A DNA stretch of 64,000 nucleotides from Atriophallophorus winterbourni (lineage: Eukaryota > Platyhelminthes > Trematoda > Plagiorchiida > Microphallidae). Made by a program: the position numbers and the translations under genes. The stretch is taken from positions 1-64,000 of the forward strand of contig JACCGJ010016189.1 of the NCBI GenBank assembly GCA_013407085.1. Reading direction: 5' to 3'. This document shows, piece by piece, positions 33,560 to 46,234 of this stretch. The notes beneath the pieces are model-generated. The model was given only the letters and a program-made list of their open reading frames with translations. It was not told where the DNA came from and did not search any database. The stretch's first letter is position 1. Each line of letters opens with the position of its first letter.

Positions 33560-33750
33560 GGGAATTCAATGTAATTCGAGGTTTTTAATGGTCTAGAAAG
33601 CAACAAGCTTAACAACAACCATATGATGGTAAAAATTGAAATGTACGTGTATAAACAAGATAAGGAATTAGAATAAGCAGTATATAAGTGTTCAGGAAAT
33701 GAATAATGCAATAAATATTCGTCTAATTTCGTTTTAAATTCTAATCTCCT
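33560..33750 (-). mobile_element. LINE family B, 3' UTR fragment
   Basis: Closely matches the 3' end of the B copy at 35.7 kb: GGTTTTTAATGGTCTAGAAA, GCAACAAGCTTAACAACAAC, then GTGTATAAACAAGATAAGGA and ATTCGTCTAATTTCGTTTTA. Homology stops at about 33750, so only the last 190 bases of the element were inserted. Confidence 0.7.
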
Positions 33751-33759
33751 ATAAGCGCT

Positions 33760-34495
33760 AAACAAGTCTCTAGCTGGAGTAACAAGTAATAAATCAAAAT
33801 GTTTGAAGCCACATAACCAAAATCTAACACCATAAAAAATCACTAGGAAATCGAACAAACCTCGTTTTTAAAAATATCTAGCTAACCAAAAATCTAAAAT
33901 GAATCTGAATTTCAAACCTACCTATAGACGAATAATACCGCTTTAATAATTTGTAAGTTTCACGTCTATCAATTTAAGGTCTACGCGAGTATAAAGTCGG
34001 TTTTCAGAATGTGCCTTCCTCCTCATTGGGTCTCGACTGGTTCCACAAGCAATGTGAATCTAATTAGTTGGACGTAAATCGACTACGTGACAAAACACCT
34101 GTCTGGACAGCAGGTTTTGATTACCCGGGTCGATTTAGAGATTAATTTGTTTTCGGAGGAACCGATCCCAAGGAGGAAATTACGGATGAGCAATCAATCT
34201 CAAGTTTACAGCTATAATTAAACAACTGCTGGTTACTAGATGATTGTCTGAGATGAAGTTTTGTTATGTTGAATTTTATTGTAACCTACTGCAAGTCAAA
34301 AATTATTCAAAGAAATCACATGCAGGGGGATATGAAACAATATATCGAAACCTTATTCATTGATGATGAACGAACATTAATTTATCAATAAATCAATTCC
34401 ATTCTCTGTTTGTTTTCATTAGATTTAAATTTGGATCGACCCATCTCTAAAATGCTAAACGAATATGGAATTTGGGAGCCAATATCAGGTGAAAT
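33760..34495. other. no feature seen
   Basis: Unrecognised sequence without supported coding frames. Confidence 0.35.
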
Positions 34496-34499
34496 TTCT

Positions 34500-35060
34500 A
34501 TGGATAAATTTAATATTCAATTCTTGAAACCACAAACATGTCAAAACCTGAACAACTTGTGCTTTTAAGTCCTTGTTGGATGAGGGTGGCAAGACCAGCA
34601 TGTTTAATAACATGTGCCCACTCACATACAGACAGTGTCATACCCATTAACTTGAAGGAAAAATCCAAGAACGGTTTCGTAGTACTTGAACTCATCAAAT
34701 TGAAATGCAGCTGATGGATATGCATGCATGTACGATTTTCCGTTCATGCCAATAATCTTGATAACGCGATCACTAACTGATGGGTGCAAACAGCACGAAA
34801 CCAGTCGTGTGGTGCATCTCATCGAAATGTTTGCAAATACGTATTTTTCGTTCAAGACAATAGGTTTAACCTCATGTGCGTCAGTGTGGGCACATTTGAT
34901 TCAATGGTGGCTTAAAACCTTAACCTGTTTATAATTTTTCCATTGTGTCAAGCGATGCGTATCCTGATAATACTCTCACTACCTGATGAGTGCAAACAGC
35001 ATTAAACCACTCGTGTGGTGTGCGCGAAGAAAATGCATGCATTTGGATGTTTGACAAAAG
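34500..35060. repeat. retrozyme-like R3 cluster: one inverted and two tandem direct units
   Basis: A decayed - strand unit (about 34510-34735, with CGAAACC preceded by UUUGAUGAG) is followed by two + units. The predicted cleavage positions of the direct units are 34806 and 35012, a 206-bp period. Each is followed by GTGTGGTG, then a GATGCATGC/AAATGTTTGC-like stretch, and GTGGGCACATTTGATTCAA occurs in the first. Hammerhead 34771-34814 has CACUAA, CUGAUGG (last A changed to G), a perfect stem II GUGC/AAACA/GCAC, GAAA and CCAGUC. Hammerhead 34977-35020 has CUGAUGA and stem II but UAAA in place of GAAA. Confidence 0.6.
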
Positions 35061-35064
35061 CCAT

Positions 35065-35650
35065 TTCAGAAATAATCACAAGGCTCGATTTGCTTTTGTA
35101 TTTTTAAACTTTTCTGTTAATCGCATTCAATATAATATGATGATCACTCCTGAATTCCTTGATAAAATTATGGTTTATTACCTCAGTTTATTATGATGAC
35201 TATAAATGAAGTTATGCAGAAAATCCCTCAACGAAATGTACATTACAATCAAACGTTTGGTGAAAAATGTTAATTGAGTGAAGAAGAGTCCGTTAAATAA
35301 ATTTTGGCAATTACTGGTCTTGTCAGGCTCAGTCGCAAAAGCGAAATTCCACCGTGCCCATAATCGAAATTTCTAATCAGTTCTGATTTCTTCTAGATAG
35401 ATGCTCCTTATCAGTTGATTTTCGAACCATAGGTCCAACACATATTGGAAGCATCCACAATCGATATTTTGCGCAAATATTTTCAGCAAAAATGCTTTTT
35501 CAAATACTTTTGAGTCACAGTTCGGTATGTAAACGTTCGTTTTCAAATATTTTGCGAACAACGGTTTAACATAAATATGATTTTATTCGTTTTTGAACGG
35601 TTGCGTGGAATTTCTAATATGCAATATAATTAACTTCTGAGGTGGCATTT
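35065..35650. other. no feature seen
   Basis: AT-rich, no supported gene or repeat. Confidence 0.35.
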
Positions 35651-35654
35651 CATG

Positions 35655-37070
35655 ATATTATTCAAGATAATTCAAGGTTTTAATGGTCTAAAAAGCAACA
35701 AGCTTAACAACAACATAGGATGGTATAAGTTGAAATATAAGTGTATAAACAAGATAAGGAATCAGAATAAGAAGTATGTAAGTGTTGGGGAAACGAATAA
35801 TTCAATAAGAATTCGTCTAATTTCGTTTTAAATTCATGCAAGCTAGTGAAGTGATCAACAGTAGAAGGTAAACGGTTCCAAGTAAAACAGACATGGGTCC
35901 GATAATTTCTAGTATTCCTTCGTGTGAATAAATCATGTAAGAGGTGTTTCAGGGTAAATAATGCTTTCTAAAGTAACAAAAGTTCTCCTCTGATTCGTCG
36001 ATAGGGAAATTCGAACAGATTCAATTGAGCTATCCTTTCTTTGTAAGGCTTGTTTCCAATGCTGACAACTAGTTTTGTTGACCGGTGAAAGATTCGAGGC
36101 ATAAGTTCAACATCCTTCTTGAACCACGAAGATAATGACTGCACACTGTATTCCATGACTGGTCCCAAGTATGTATTCATGATCCTTTGGAATATCTTGG
36201 TCGAAAATTTCCAAAATACCCGTTTGAGTAGATTGATGACAGGTGTTGCTTTTTCTTAATGCAGCGTTAGTTTGAAGTAAGGTTTTGAAAATGGAACGTT
36301 TTGTTTCCGAGACATTGTGCGTTGGTGTAGATGCATTTATTGGGATATTTTTCACAACAAGGATGGGGTGTGGGGAAGGAGGCTAGTGGAGTGCAGAATA
36401 TCTCTTAGGCCGACTCTTCCAGGGTCGGCATTTGAAGATTTTTTGCTTGCAAGGATGACTGGTCATTTGAGGTTGTAATGTTGGAAAACATTGATCTATA
36501 GTGTCGGCTGCGTTTGTTTCTAACACGTCAACTACTGATTGATTGGTTATGTTTCTATTGGACTTTAGGTTGCATCTATCTGTCCAATATGAAGTTATGA
36601 TCCGCTTAGTCTAATTTCTCGTGACATTAGTCTGCGGCCATTTTCCCACAGAGTTTTGACCGTGTTCAACATATATTTACGCAAGAACGTAGATTTGTCG
36701 ATGCGGAACGTGTCCGTCACAGCTACATCATGTAAGCCAAGTATATCACTGAGGAATCTCCATTGTAACTGATCATGTTGGCGCTGCACTGCTTTATCAG
36801 TTGCTTCATCAACTTCTTGGACCCCCAAAAGTTTTAAACTTCGATCACCACTCTGCTTCGTTTGGTCTTGTTGCTGGGAGTTCCGGACCCATTCCCACCA
36901 GGGTACATCAGCGAAGATCCTTGCAGTGAAGCTGGCGTTTACTATTACGGATCTGAATTCTGAAAGCAAGATTGTTTGAAGCTGGCATTTATTTTTTATA
37001 TCAGTCAACATTGATGCACCGGGGCTATTCGCAACACAACTAAACAAGACGCATTTCGTCATAATTTCGA
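35655..37070 (-). mobile_element. LINE family B or relative, internally deleted copy (ORF1 plus ORF2 end)
   Basis: On - the ORF1 C-terminal half comes first (37062-36595; FADVPWWEWVRNSQQQDQTK, AVTDTFRIDK), parallel to the YADVPWWERS block of LINE A ORF1. A deletion then removes nearly all of the endonuclease and RT. The ORF2 C-terminus follows at 36250-35968 (MEYSVQSLSSWFKKDVEL, RIFHRSTKLV, YRRIRGELLLL), and then the 3' UTR to about 35655, with ATTCAAG-type terminal repeats. The element is dead. Confidence 0.7.
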
Positions 37071-37074
37071 GATG

Positions 37075-38150
37075 GTCTTCGAAAGCGTGAAACAGAGAAG
37101 CTGTTTAGTGCTATTGAGTATTATAATGTCAGGGGTGATGCTTACTTTTAGTATTAGCGAAAATGACGAGGAAATATTGGGTTAGGTACATCAAGATAGA
37201 ATAAGCAGCACCATCTGGGACTATGCACGCCTTTCCGTCGTTAATTTATAAATAATTTTCACAAAGAGAAACAAATGCATAACGTTTCTTGGAAGCATCC
37301 TAGCTCAAAAACATTTGCATCGAGTTGATGATACTATTTAAGGTGCAAAATAATGAAAATCACATTATGCACAAAATCCAATCGTAGCGCTAAGTGCGGC
37401 ACAAACCCGTCATCGATGTGTGTGAAACCAAAACATCAATATTTCAAAGTTGACTGATAACTCAAGGTTTGACGTCCGTCGTATGTGAAAACTCTTGATG
37501 ATGTGCAATTTGAGCAAACATTCACAACCGAATTCAGCAAGACATGTTCAGCAGAAACATCATTAATAAACATAGTATGTAAATAAGCCGGTCGCCCTCA
37601 CCACATATCGTCCATAAAATCGAGAACAAGCGAATGGTTCGAAGCTATATCTTTTTTGAAAACTACCTTTCTTAACGACAAAAGGTACCATTCGCCACAC
37701 TTTGAACATATCATGGATGGATAAAGCAAAAGATGTAGATATGCTCTGTAAAGAATTTCTAATTAGCATGTTCACTTTACTGTGAGTGTTTCACCTAGGC
37801 TGGCTGGATTATCTATATCGAATTGAAAACGGTCGCATGGATTCAAAATCAGAAGGACAACCTTTGGTTACGTCACACTTGCGATAGAGATTCTTTGTAA
37901 GAGAGATGTGAAAACGCTTGACTGCACATTTTGATGCACTTGGTAAAGCGTCACCTTATCCTGAGGTAAAACTGGTACTGCCTTCGTGTGCTGAGGTCTA
38001 ATCACATTGACTGCATGGAAATGCCGGTAATCGACCAAGCACGGTTTCATCATTGTGAAACCTGTGAGAGATTGTTACTCCCGAATCACACTTTGTATTC
38101 AATTTGGACTGTATGAAGTAGGAAATAAATATTCGCTTGTGTTCGACACT
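37075..38150. other. no supported gene
   Basis: Open frames at 37563-37775 and 37868-38053 on - have no known motif and no splice partners. Confidence 0.35.
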
Positions 38151-38153
38151 GAA

Positions 38154-38174
38154 CATATATATATATATATATAT
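38154..38174. repeat. (AT)n microsatellite
   Basis: About ten AT dinucleotides in a row. Confidence 0.9.
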
Positions 38175-38179
38175 TTCAA

Positions 38180-39405
38180 TATTTGAAAATCACAAGAGCA
38201 TATTTTCCCTACTCCACACCACCCAAGCTGATTGTACAGTCCGATTCGGCAATAGCGATCTCTCGCTGCGATGAGCCGTATTCAGTCAATGTTTCATAAT
38301 TGCAAGAACAAAATGTATATATGCAATATATTTACGCATCATTCTGAAACATTTGAGATTTCATTAATCCAAGATCTGAAATTAAGCTGATCCTTTGACG
38401 ACAGACGGATCAGATATTGAATGATTCTCCTTTTAATTTTTCACAAAAACTCGTTTATAAACCCGATATTTTTACGAATAACATAATCACAGTAAATCTG
38501 GACAAATTATATTGGCTTTGCTTTACATTTTAACAAGTTTTGCATTCAGTTTACTGCAAATGAGCTCAACAAATTAAAATGTTCTCAACCACAAAACAAT
38601 CAATTTTAATAAAACAAATATTATTTTCATAACAGAATCACACTATTGACATACAACTTTTGAAAGATAAAAATATTCTCATTTTAATTTCATTCATTTG
38701 TTTTAAACAATTTGATTGAAATGTAACATTTAGGTGATCACCTTTGATTAATTTCTTCTGTCATCAACACTGTCACTAAATTGTTCAACTGGAGGATACA
38801 AAACACGATTTCGTTCACAATACATTTGATTGTCATTCAATGCTAACGTGTTGCCCTCACAAGCGTCGCAGTAGTCATGGCTACCAAATCTGTAGATCTA
38901 TTAAATAGCTTTAATATTAACATGTCTCCGCGCCACACATGGCAATGGACCAGATTCTTGAGGTTTGTGCTCATCAGGTTGAGCAAATATAAACTGAGAA
39001 CTAGCGACACATTTAATGAAAAAAGAAATGAATGATTTAATAGTTGATGTGTATTGTTATTAGCCCCACCATGGGTTTACATCAGATTTCCAAAGATAAA
39101 ACCAAGTATTTCACCAACACTTTTATTCAAAGAAATGAGGCTATTCCAAAACACTGCCATCTCACACGATTTACGATGCAAACAAAGATAGCCATATTCT
39201 TAACTACTTTGTTCAACAACGTCGCTAGTTACACGATCTACATAAATAGCTAAATTTGCATGAAAACGTGGCGGATATAGTTGCAACATTCAATTTGCCT
39301 TTATGTATCAAGCATGAATATTCTGTCTAGTAATCTCGAAAATGCACACTTGATACTTACTCCTCGAAAAATTAACTAATTGTGTCACATGAATATTAGG
39401 TGTGA
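38180..39405. other. no feature seen
   Basis: AT-rich, no coding or repeat signal recognised. Confidence 0.35.
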
Positions 39406-39409
39406 ATCC

Positions 39410-39855
39410 AATGCCGAATTACTCTATCCTACAAGGTTTGTATTCTTAAACCAGTGATGGATAACGTTGGTACGACCAGCCTGTTCAATCTCAAGTTCAT
39501 ACACTCATGTAGACAGGGTTTGAAAGAATGACCATGAACAAAAATCCGCATTTGCATGCATTTCGATCACGCACACACTTCACTACCAGTTTCATACTGC
39601 GAGCACTTGTCAGGTATAGAAAGCAATTCAAAGATTTGCATGCCGGTGAAGAAAAGGTAAACCATATATGAGCTTCAGAGCCACTGTTCAAGCTCATATG
39701 TTTAACACAATCTCATGTTTGTGGACACATGTGATTGAACAGGTGGCTTAAACGCTCATACATTGCTTACCGTTGCTCCACTGTTTCAAGGCCTAGGGAT
39801 CCCTAATTCTACTGTGTCTACGTGATAATTGCAAACAAATGATGAGTATCTGACA
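39410..39855. repeat. retrozyme-like R3 fragments, opposed orientation
   Basis: Landmarks are TTGCATGCATTTCGATCACG, TTTGAATAC-like and GTGGACACATGTGATTGAAC, AGGTGGCTTAAACG, CACTGTTTCAAGGC. A - hammerhead at about 39568-39610 has CUGACAA for CUGANGA; a + hammerhead at about 39815-39850 has GUGAUAA. Both are decayed. Confidence 0.55.
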
Positions 39856-39859
39856 CTAT

Positions 39860-40815
39860 CATACGTTGAAAACTTATAATGTAACTTTTCACCTTAATTA
39901 TTCCTATATTGAATAATAGGTTTCAAATGAAATATTTAGTGGTTGCGTTAATTTGTTTGTAGATCCTAAGTATATGGAACAAATGGATAAAACAAACTAG
40001 GATATCTTGGATGATATGATTTAATGTTTTTGTGCACAAAGCAGAAATTAAAAAAGCTTATTATAATTTGTGTGTACATACATAAACATATATATTTCTT
40101 TCAATAATTCATTTCATAGGAACAAATCTCCGACCTAGTTCTTACTCTTAGTTTTCTATAATGCTGAATTAAAAATTTTCAAATCATTTTCTCATTCTCA
40201 CTGAAATCTCTATTTCAACAAAAAGTGGCTTCGATTTCTCCCGCAATCGATTTAATGTGCATAACTTTAATTAATTCGTTGTTGTAATTACTTCGTTGCT
40301 TTTTAATTTGTCTACTGGCTGCGAGTGTCTGATACAATGCACTGATTTGCATATACATTACGGTAGTGCTTTTTGAAACCCATTGGATTGTTGCTTGATT
40401 TCTCATCAAAATAAAGACATGTAGCTCAATGCAGAACAATACTTCTCAAAGAAAAAAACAACAACAACTTAATGTTATAAAATTTCTTTTGCTAGGTAGT
40501 TTTGCTAAATCGTCAAATGTTCATGAATAAGAATTAATGTTCGACGGCAGCTGAAGGTTATGGTTGTTGATGTTTATTTGGTAGAATTGATGCAGTTAGC
40601 CAAGAAAATCATTCCTTATGTTGTAATAAGTAAATGTGGAATGAAAGGATTTATTTGAAAAATGTTAACTTTAATCTCTACCTTAAAGTATAATAAAACT
40701 ATATGCGATTTTTGAGTTTTAACAACAAAATTCAATATGCAGAATATTACTGAGATGAGTATTTGCTCAATTATTCATCAGCAGCATTTTGCTGTTTATT
40801 TTTTATATCACGAAT
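39860..40815. other. no feature seen
   Basis: AT-rich, no recognised content. Confidence 0.35.
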
Positions 40816-40817
40816 CG

Positions 40818-40905
40818 TAGATTCAAGATTCAAGAATTTATGTTATTAAACAACACCATATGATTTTCGTATGAGGATAAAAAATAAAAAAATGGTGTGT
40901 TGAGA
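40818..40905 (-). mobile_element. LINE family A, extreme 3' end fragment
   Basis: On - it reads a CATATGGTGTTGTTTAATAA-like 3' UTR, CATAAATTCTTGAATCTTGA and then ATC, the LINE A terminus with two to three heptamers. Confidence 0.5.
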
Positions 40906-41849
40906 AGATCGACAATTTTTGTAGCTAGAAAGTTGTCTTGTATTGTCTCAGTAAGATGAAAATATATTCGTTTGGATAATTAATTAATTTTATTAATTGG
41001 AATTAACAAACTGTATAGAACGGTCGTAATTTTGGCACGATGTTAGAGTGTACAATATGCTATCTGATTAGAACCAATTATTTGCTGAGACAAAATAATA
41101 GCTTCATTGAGCCTTCAAATCATATTATTCTTCACCGCTTTTCCATTGTTTAATAAGTCAATGTCAACTATGCTTTCTGTTCCCTCTACGTGCAAAAAAC
41201 CCGTAACCGGTATTGATTTGTTAGCGCATGGGGGATTTGTTGGGCATAAACTGTGCACATTTTACATTTACTGCGGGGATCATTGAATGTTAAAACCGTT
41301 TCAGTACCATTTGATAATTGATTTAAAGTAATCAGTGTCAGCTGTATCAACTTTGCTGAGAAATCTTGCATTGAATATATTCGCAGATCGCCCATATTTA
41401 TATAGTTGATAAACGAATCAAATGTAATTCCAAATCAAGTTTTGCCATCTCGAAATTGCGATGGGGCACATATATCGTATAATCCTCTTCGGTCTAATCA
41501 ATAGAATTAAAAACATCAAAAGTTTACCATAAAGTTCAATTGTGAAAAAAGATGGAATTTAAACAGCACTTATCAGTGATAGATTTTCGGTAAAAAATTT
41601 CTATACATTTCACTTAATTATCTAGAAATTTCTTCAATATGATAAAAATATCATAGTCAAGTTCACTTAAATGTTTATTTTCCGTTCATCATTGCCAACA
41701 TTTCTTGAGCACGTAGCATCAATTAAGAAGCATAATTTATTTCCAACAGAGTTTTGAATTTATTTAATATACACTGCCTATGAAAATTATCTTGGAAAAT
41801 TTTACATCCATAACCTATCCCTATTTTACAACATCATGCAGAGATATTT

Positions 41850-41900
41850 GGTGAATCATCATCACAAACAGCATTACACCGGTATCACGTACCGAATGCT
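41850..41900 (+). repeat. retrozyme-like fragment, decayed hammerhead
   Basis: TCATCACAAACAGCATTACA followed by CCGGTATCACG keeps the AAACAGC loop and CCGGTA of the motif but has lost CUGAUGA. Confidence 0.35.
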
Positions 41901-41904
41901 TAAC

Positions 41905-43540
41905 TGCCACACAACCATGCGAATGTAAAATCCTCAAAGAGGGGGAAGGGTGAGACTTAAATAGCTACGGATTTGATAGAAGAGTAAGCACAAACAAACT
42001 AGGTAGAGGTGCCTACACATCGAATGGAACATGCATTCAAACAAACAAGTTTCGTGAACGAGTAGAGTGACATCAGCATGGCAGATTCCTCGCGGCTTTC
42101 ACTGTCATGCATCATCATATAAATTTGGTGAATAATATACATTGATGAATCAACCAGGTAAGTAAATATGTCTGTTGCAAATTTTAGTTGCGATTGCATC
42201 TTATTCCAAAGGCAAATATTATTTTGCTTGAGTTTTCGCTGCAAACTTCACTTTTATTTAGTTCTCGTGCTTCCTTTGAAAATCATTTCTATCAGAAATG
42301 GTCTGGTCATGAAGTGAACATATATTCTCAACAAATGTTGGAAGATTTTATGATGATTAATTTTGCATTGGCACTGTTAACTTTTATATTGATTCCAAGA
42401 TGCACATATTCTCTCGAAAGAACGGCTTTTGTGATAATATTCTCCCTGTTTATTCCATACCATTGCATATGTTGCATTTTTTGACTCTCTCACCGAAATG
42501 CATGGGCCAAAATTTAAACCCACAACTTTTAGAATTTCTCTACATATAACACGTGGTATTGTTTTCACAAATGGTTTTTTCATTACATATATGGCGTGCT
42601 ATATTTTTATGAATTTTACACTGGAATTGCTCAGTTGCATCTCTTGTGTTTCCCTCGAATAAAATTTCCCGATAAATATGTATCGTATTTAACAGGTTCA
42701 TGGCTACATATTTTTCGTGAGTTTGTCCCAAAACGTTTTCTACAATATCAAAGAAGACCTGTTTTTCTATTAAGAAATATTGTCTGTATTCAATAATAAA
42801 AATACAGAAACAATAATAAAATCTGTACAAGTTGAAAAAAGTAATTCTGACAAGTGGCTTCACTGTTAGTCAATGAAATGCGTTTTACATTTGGAAGCCG
42901 CCTTGGTAGCAATAAACCTGAAATCGAAATTTTTGAAAAATAATTTTCTCTGAAAACTTTTGTTGAGATTGCATGGTGAAACGTTTGTAATCGACCTAAT
43001 TTCACATCTATCTTCCATAAATCATTTGAAATTTATCAACCTTAGGAGGGTCAATATCAACGGTTGGTACTGAAGGAATTTGTTGCTGCCGGCCTTAGAC
43101 GTTTGATATCGACCGTGGGTTTTCATGTCAGGTGCGTGCCGGTTTGATGCTCCTTAGCGTTTCAAAGGACTAAGCAATTCGATTCGGGGGAACCATATAT
43201 CCCACAGTGCTTAAAGATATAGACAATACTCGGACGATCAGAAAAATTGCATATGAGATGTACGATCAGCAGTCAAGGGCAGTATCTGCTTTACTCCAGA
43301 ATGCAAATGACGCATTACACCGTGCATCTAAATTTAGGGAATGATAGCAAGTTCTTTACAATTAGTGGCTCAAAGCAATAGCTTTCATTTCCCTTTTACA
43401 AGAGTCTACGCGCGCAAGTGCTGCTTGTCAAATGGTCAACACTCCATTGAGTAGATATTTTGCATTATGACTATTTTCCATTGTCTACACATGACCCAAT
43501 CGAAGTAGTTAGTGTTATCGTAGTAGGGTGAATATGCTGC
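41905..43540. other. no supported gene
   Basis: AT-rich open frames at 42188-42863 look like non-coding hydrophobic or low-complexity translation. Nothing recognised. Confidence 0.35.
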
Positions 43541-43544
43541 TCAG

Positions 43545-43780
43545 ACTAGCTTTAACAAACACTTATAAGTGTGCTATTTATTCATCAACACTGGGTTTAT
43601 TATTCGACGGATGCTGCCTGATTGGGAATCACTCAGCTTCGGTTTGAGCATTGCCTGGCTAGTGTAGGTTTCGTTGCCATACCGTAAACCATTTAGGATG
43701 CAAGCACTTTATGACATTATTTTCATCTTCACGGTCAGCTTGTGTTTGTCCCAGGCACAAGAGTTTCAACGGGACAAGTG
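43545..43780 (-). mobile_element. weak RTE-type LINE remnant
   Basis: On - a short stretch (NGLRYGNETYTSQAMLKPKL, then IRRIINPVLM) resembles the LLYGSETW ... LRRI block near the C-terminus of RTE/SR2 reverse transcriptases. No other part is visible. Confidence 0.3.
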
Positions 43781-43784
43781 GGTA

Positions 43785-44535
43785 TTTGCTTTGCCAATTG
43801 GTTTAACGTCTAGCTAGGAGTTATAGCACTTGTTGAACAAAGATATGTGAAATATTCATTCGCATGCTTTTCCGTCACAAAGATATGTGAAATTATGTTT
43901 TGGTTCAAGCTAACAGTATTCAACAGTGATGATTGGAGGCGATACAGTCCATTTGAGTTCATATCATACCTAGGCCAATCTGGATTAGACTCGAATCATC
44001 AAAAAGACATACACTTGTGAAATCTGCCGCGTCAAATATTTTCCCAACAATTTGAGTCGTTAAAATATGACACCGATTGAAGTAACATAATTTGAAATCA
44101 GCTAAGCGAGGTCTATTGGTACAGTCGTGGTTAAATTTACCTCAATTTTCTAATTAACTTGACGTACCCATTATTCCATCTCAAGAGAAATACATAAAAA
44201 TGCCATTGCAAAATATCACTCCAATTTGGAATTACTACGAATGTTGATGCTGAAACATCAAGCGTTTACAAACAAGTTTTAATTGACAAGAGAAGATGAG
44301 GAACAGGAGTGGTAATGCACATAATACAACTAGTCGCATGTTAATTGAAACGATTACTATCGTGTATGGTGCCATGAGAAATGTTGAACGTTGAAAACAA
44401 GACTTACAGGAAAATTGTTTGATAATTTCTTACAATTTTTCGATTAAATCGATCAGGCTTACAAGAATGAATATAGGTTTTAACACGCTCACGCTGTTTC
44501 CAAATATATAACACCACGGCAATTAAATCTGACCG
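43785..44535. other. no feature seen apart from a small R3 scrap
   Basis: A TTCGCATGCTTTTCCGTCAC scrap at about 43858-43877 is R3-like. The rest is unrecognised. Confidence 0.3.
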
Positions 44536-44540
44536 TTAAT

Positions 44541-44546
44541 TTTATT
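44541..44546 (-). promoter_or_regulatory. poly(A) signal of the Ig-domain gene (AATAAA)
   Basis: On - AATAAA lies 65 bases past the stop codon of the Ig gene's last exon, in the sequence CACAATAAAATTAACGG. Position and sequence fit a normal 3' end. Confidence 0.6.
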
Positions 44547-44611
44547 GTGAATTTCCGCCTTACTACTGTCGCGGTCTCTGTCTGCAAAAAGGCGGATAGA
44601 TACATTTTACG

Positions 44612-44826
44612 TTACAATGAGCTTAATGGCATACCTCCTTTGCCAATTTCATAACCTGGTTTTCCGGTGTGCCCCGGAAGTTTCACGTTTCCGTCGTTTT
44701 GGGCGTATTGCTCATGAGTTTCGAAAGAATTTTGTACAAATAATCCCCAGTGTTTTGCTAGCTGTAGAGCCAAATGGTCCATTCGTGTCAAAATACGCGA
44801 AGGTTTGTATGGAAACGGTTTGTGTA
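44612..44826 (-). CDS. Ig-domain protein, last coding exon (C-terminal tail)
   Basis: The exon begins after a strong acceptor (ATTTTTTGTTTTAG|TA) and ends with TAA at 44612-44614. It needs one base from the previous exon (phase 1), exactly what the Ig2 exon at 45447-45914 supplies. It adds about 70 residues: HKPFPYKPSRILTRMDHLAL, WGLFVQNSFETHEQY, then a Gly-rich polar end (KLPGHTGKPGYEIGKGG) closing in MPLSSL. It contains no transmembrane helix and no GPI-type hydrophobic tail, so the product would be secreted or held through partners, unless other splice forms exist. I do not recognise the tail. Confidence 0.75.
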
Positions 44827-45119
44827 CTAAAACAAAAAATATATCAGCTATCGTTTAGATACAATCTCAAGATAAATGAAATAATAATCAGGTCAGAAAT
44901 TATGAGCAGTTGTTTGATTTAACAATATTCTGCATATACTTTGGCCTTAAGTTAAGATACTTTTTACAGCAATGTCATTGGTTATACACAACTCAATAAC
45001 GTATTACTCAATCCTCACAACTTAGTAATAGAAAAATTTAATGGTACTAATTATTCCAATGAGTATCATACAAATACACATAATTATAAAGATATTCTTT
45101 TCATAAATACTGACTTACG

Positions 45120-45240
45120 TAAGCAAGTTGAACATGTAAGCCACTGTTACGGTGAGCATGAATAACCTGTTCAACCGAATGTGTACAACCAAATGTTGCT
45201 GGTGTTTAACTCATGTTTATGAGCAAAAATCCTCATCCTT
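45120..45240 (-). repeat. retrozyme-like R3 fragment
   Basis: Retains an ATGTAAGCCACTGTT...CCTGTTCAACCG arrangement and CATGTTTATGAGCAAAAATC of R3 in diverged form, within the intron of the Ig gene. No ribozyme core is left. Confidence 0.35.
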
Positions 45241-45446
45241 ATCCTGCGCACCATTGTGCTTAACGAATTTTTATCCATCTTTCAGCAATCGTTCGCTAAC
45301 CAAGTAAAAACCTATCAATAAAAATTGCATGACTGCAATGAGCGCTAAATTTAAATTTCGGCTATCGAGCACCATAACGCGCTCGTGAAACAATTTTATA
45401 TTTCTCAATTCAAAATCATAGCATAATTGCCGTTAAATGTACTTAC

Positions 45447-45914
45447 CATGGATATTTGTTATGGCTCTATCCAAAATTATCTCAGTCCCGAATTCCCTGG
45501 GTTCGTACACTCTACATTCGTACAACCCCGCGTCAAATTGTGTGGCGTTTGCTGAGAACAAAACCACGTCGCTCCAATATGAATTCGTGGCTTTTGACCT
45601 AGTTTGCTTGTAAATATTCGTTCTGTACATCGATTGGCCAACAAGTTGCACGAAGGAATTTGCTAGCCAGTGAACGATCTCTGAATCAGCGTTGATAGTG
45701 TCCAGCACAGAAAGAGATTCGGAATTTGCCAGTAATTTCCAGCGTCGTTTCATCGTAGTTTTGAGACTAGATGATTGAATTAATCCGTCGTAGCTGTTTT
45801 CCGGGCGAAACCAGTCAACCACCGTTCGAGCAGTGTCAGTTGGCTTAACTCGAATTGAACAAGTTAAATTGAAGCTCTGGCCCAAACGAATCATCGGTGT
45901 CATGGAGATGTGGA
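45447..45914 (-). CDS. Ig-domain protein, exon for the second Ig domain
   Basis: A 468-base exon bounded by the acceptor TTATTTTTGTTCAG and the donor CATG|GTAAGT, phase 1 at both ends, as is usual for extracellular Ig-domain exons. It encodes one Ig domain. The B-strand cysteine lies in FNLTCSI, the C-strand tryptophan in VVDWFRP, and the F-strand motif is DAGLYECRVY, about 120 residues after the first Cys. The spacing is long because of an insert between strands C and F (KTTMKRRWKLL ... SKATNSYWSDVVLF). Joined to the upstream exon it reads FRIHVSVHISMTPMIRLGQ, a normal Ig1-Ig2 linker. Two-Ig proteins of the Dpr/lachesin/IgLON type act in cell adhesion, often neuronal; membership here is inferred. 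The intron to the next exon is 620 bases. Confidence 0.85.
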
Positions 45915-46234
45915 CTGAACAAAAATAAGTTTGTGGTTGTAATCCTAGACATATGCTGATTTTAGTTGAATGTATACATCTCATTATTTTTGAATAAATT
46001 TTGAGCTTTTTGTCCACTATTAGATTACGAAACCGATCACAAAATTTGTTCAGGATAATTGGTACGCTAAAATGTTATCAATTGTTGTATCTGCGTACGG
46101 ACTATAGTCAATTACACTCAGGTATTGATTTTTATCTTTCGAAATTACACGCGGATTATACTCTAGGTCGTGGAACTGTATCACCTCACATCATCATCGA
46201 TGAAAACTTTAAGGTGAAAACAGTACATCTTTTA

